A program made the translations under genes and the position numbers. The notes under the pieces are model-generated. The model did not search any database. It worked only from the letters and a program-made list of their open reading frames with translations, and had not been told where the DNA came from. From Aspergillus flavus (Eukaryota; Ascomycota; Eurotiomycetes; Eurotiales; Aspergillaceae), in NCBI RefSeq assembly GCF_009017415.1, contig NC_092407.1:3286001-3350000 (forward strand): a stretch of DNA of 64,000 nucleotides. The letters run 5' to 3'. Shown here piece after piece: positions 61,354 to 64,000 of this stretch (its first letter is position 1; each line of letters starts with the position of its first letter).

Positions 61354-64000
61354 CTATGCTTTTTGATCGTGCGCGGGCCAGTGATGGCCCTGTGTCTGTC
61401 GGACCGCAGAGGCGTGAGTGTTACCATTCCGGTCCTCGTCAGACTGACTAGAACTATCATCTCCTACAGCGCCCGAGGTTGATGCACTGCGCAAGCGCTG
61501 GGCGCGATCTTGGAGTACTTGGGCCTCCGCCGCTGCCCTCTGCGCTCGTATTTGCTTCCGCCACATACTTGCGTAGCGGCCTTTCATAGCTAGCAGTTGA
61601 TCGTGAGTGCCACTCTCCGCGACCTTGCCCTCATGCAAGACTAGGATGCGATCTGCAGTCGTAATAGTGCTTAGTCGATGAGCGATCACAAGCATGGTGC
61701 GGCCGCGAGAAAGAGTGGACAAAGCTCCCTGGATATGCTCCTCTGTCTCGGTGTCCAACGCGGCTGTAGCCTCATCCAAAAGAATGATGCGCGGGTTTTT
61801 CAAGATGGTACGAGCAATAGCTACTCGTTGTTTCTCTCCTCCACTGAGTCGTAGACCACGTTCACCGACCTTGGTGTTATATTTATCTGGGAAAGACATG
61901 ATCTTGTCGTGTATACTGGCAGCTTTGCAAGCTTCGTAGACGTCTTCGTCTGTCGCATTCTGGTTGGCATATTTCAGGTTGTACATTAACGTCTCATTGA
62001 AGAGGACAGTATCCTGCGGCACAACGCCAATGTGCTTCCGGAGAGAATCAATTGTGGTGTTTTTCACGTCGTGCCCGTCGATTAAGATACGGCCCCATTC
62101 GGAATTATAGAAACGGAACAGTAAGCGGAAAACGGTGGATTTGCCACCACCAGATTCACCAACCAAGGCTGTTGTCGTCCCCGGCTCACAGCGGAAGGTA
62201 AGACCATTCAGGGCAGGTTTGCGGCTATCATATGAGAATTTGACGTTCTCAAAGGCAATATCACCTTTGCAGACTGGTAAAGGAGTAGCACTAGGCATAT
62301 CAACAACCGTTGGTTGTTCTCTGAAAAGCTCTAGCAACCGCTCCGAATTGATCAATGCCGATTGGATGGACCGGTAGAACGTGCCAAAAAAGTTCAGAGG
62401 GCCCTGGAGTTGCGCCATATATGTGAGAAGCGACACAAATTCACCAACGTCCCGCTGTCCCAGTGAGACCTGATATGCAGCAATAAAACAGGCAATCAGT
62501 AGTCCAAGCATAAAAACCGTATTCTGAGAGGTATTCATTAAATTCAAAGAAAACAGAACATGGTATTCAGCCCGTTGGAAATCCGAGACTGCTCCTCGGT
62601 ACCTGTCGAACTCGTAGTCCTCGGCATTGAAGTACTTCACCGTCTCATAAGATACCATGGAATCATTCCTATAAGCCACTTGGTTAGCAAAATAAAATGT
62701 AGCAGAGCATAAGCGCCAAGAACTTACTTGACTGCATCTTCTTGCCTGGAGGCATTGACCATTTGCCGCCGAATCTCCGCTCTCCATTGTGCCATGCGGA
62801 CAGTGACGTAAAGATAACAGAATGTGACAATAGTGACAACCAAAGCGTAGTAAGCATCAAGCGCAATGAGGAAGTAGACAATGGCAACACAAAGATCGAC
62901 TAACATGGGCACAACCTGAAAAGTGACTTGCTCGAGGAAGGTATTGATAGAGCTACCTTTGCTCAGCGCAGACAGTACCTCACCAGTCTTCTTACCCAGA
63001 TGGAAATCAAGGCTAAGACTGTGCACATGCTCGAAGGCCGCAGTTGAAAGCTCCATGTAAGAATATTGGCTCACGGGAATCCAAAGACTCGAACGCAATG
63101 AACCGATCAGGCCCTGGTTACCCTGCAACCACCGGAACAAGATATACAGACAGATATCAAACCATGGTACATCAAAGCTATCGCCCGTTTTAGTCAATTT
63201 GCGGGTGATAACTCCAACCTGGAGAGGCACCAAGACATTGACAACACGTTGCAAAACAATCAGAATGAAGCATATAACGACCACGATCTGCAGCCGACGG
63301 GACTTCGACGGCCAGAGATACGGAAAAAATAACGAATATCCGCTGAGATACTCCCACCAGCTGGTAGATGGGACAGTAGTTGGTCGAACCCATGCATCAG
63401 CGGGTTTAGTAGGCTGTTGGTTAGCTGGAGTTGAGCCATAAGCGTTCCCATTCTCCGCATGAGAAGGGTCCAGCAACCCTGTGGTTTCAGAAGCGCCATT
63501 GGCATACGCTCTTGGTGCTTTTCTGGAACTAGAATGCATTCTAATAGAGCTGAACACGTACAGTGCGACCAATATACTAAGGATCAGCACTCTAACGCAG
63601 TTACAGATAAGCTCCAGGAGTTCCCACGAAGTCACGCCTTTCTGCAAGCGACCTCCAGTCGGATCTCCCACAACTGGCTCATGATGGTTGCCAGCGTTGA
63701 TCGAGGAAGAGATACCCAATATAGCTAATTCGATGGGCACTGCTACCAACCAAGGGACAAACTGCGCAAATGTCGGGGACGGATCTGTATCTAATAACGA
63801 GACGAGGATAATCGAATAGACAAAGAACGAACCCACAACGTAGATCTATGAAGCATTAAATGCTGCACTGATTATGTTCACCATTTATTTCATGGCACTT
63901 ACCACAACGGACTGGCCACACCACCATTGCTCCGACCTAGAGACCATCACATGTGCCACATTGACAGCTGCATCCCCAAGAATGGTCAATAGTATACCCA
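61354..64000 (-). CDS. hmt1: Hmt1-type vacuolar/mitochondrial half ABC transporter (N-terminus off window)
   Basis: The 5' end lies beyond the right edge. Visible exons are 64000-63903 (partial), 63845-62728 and 62668-61354, giving about 842 residues; introns are 57 nt (GTAAGT) and 59 nt (GTAAGT, TATAG). An N-terminal hydrophobic TMD0-type domain precedes the core, and a variable stretch with ETTGLLDPSHAENGNAYGS joins them. The six-helix ABC domain follows (begins near SLFFPYLWPSKSRRLQ). The ATPase has Walker A GESGGGKST, a Q-loop VVPQDTVLF, the signature LSGGEKQR, Walker B IILLDEAT and the H-loop IAHRLSTI. This fits the ABCB6/Hmt1 group, which in fission yeast loads phytochelatins or cadmium into the vacuole. 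An ABCB7/Atm1-type is less likely because of the TMD0. A Ser/Glu-rich C-terminal tail follows the ATPase. Confidence 0.9.

Overview
The window is nuclear DNA of a filamentous ascomycete (Pezizomycotina), most likely of the Aspergillus/Penicillium group (Eurotiales). The evidence is about twenty closely spaced genes on both strands, with short GT-AG introns of about 50-170 nt (mostly 50-95), TACTAAC or CTGAC-type branch sites near the acceptors, and housekeeping proteins that resemble Aspergillus orthologues. The genus is an inference. I rebuilt the gene models by hand from splice signals, reading phase and family alignment, so several models join frames that look separate or broken in the raw sequence.

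Layout. 0-20 kb: a Tbf1-type telomere-repeat binding factor (TRFH-like domain, polyQ, telobox Myb); a membrane-anchored histidine-acid-phosphatase-like protein with a degenerate active site; a large low-complexity protein with an N-terminal eIF4E-binding-type motif; an Nrc-2/Fpk1-type AGC kinase; and a divergent pair of a GH127-like beta-L-arabinofuranosidase and an amino-acid permease. 21-34 kb: a secreted S10 serine carboxypeptidase, DASH subunit Dad3, mitochondrial ribosomal protein uS5m, Trm2 tRNA methyltransferase, an acyl-CoA oxidase-like protein with a C-terminal ARL peroxisomal signal, and Arp3. 34-46 kb: a taspase/asparaginase-2 family Ntn hydrolase, TFIIH subunit Tfb4, the SPX-ankyrin-GDPD phosphodiesterase Gde1, a 2.9 kb region without a recognised gene, and an uncharacterised 230-residue protein. 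46-64 kb: an UNC-45/She4-type myosin chaperone, PRMT5 (RmtC type), the DEAH helicase Prp43, an uncharacterised mitochondrial-type protein, an Ssp120-like EF-hand secretory protein, and the C-terminal part of an Hmt1-type ABC transporter that runs off the right edge.

Most genes are independent housekeeping loci and no conventional biosynthetic cluster is visible. The best candidate for an undescribed functional unit is the GH127-permease pair (15.7-20.3 kb). It has a complete predicted zinc-cysteine catalytic centre, no obvious secretion signal, and a shared 724 bp intergenic region with GATA motifs. Other points of interest are the putative eIF4E-binding protein, the phosphatase-like pseudoenzyme, and an intron in the telomere-factor gene whose retention would give a protein without the DNA-binding domain. 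I saw no tRNA or rRNA gene, CRISPR array or intact transposon.
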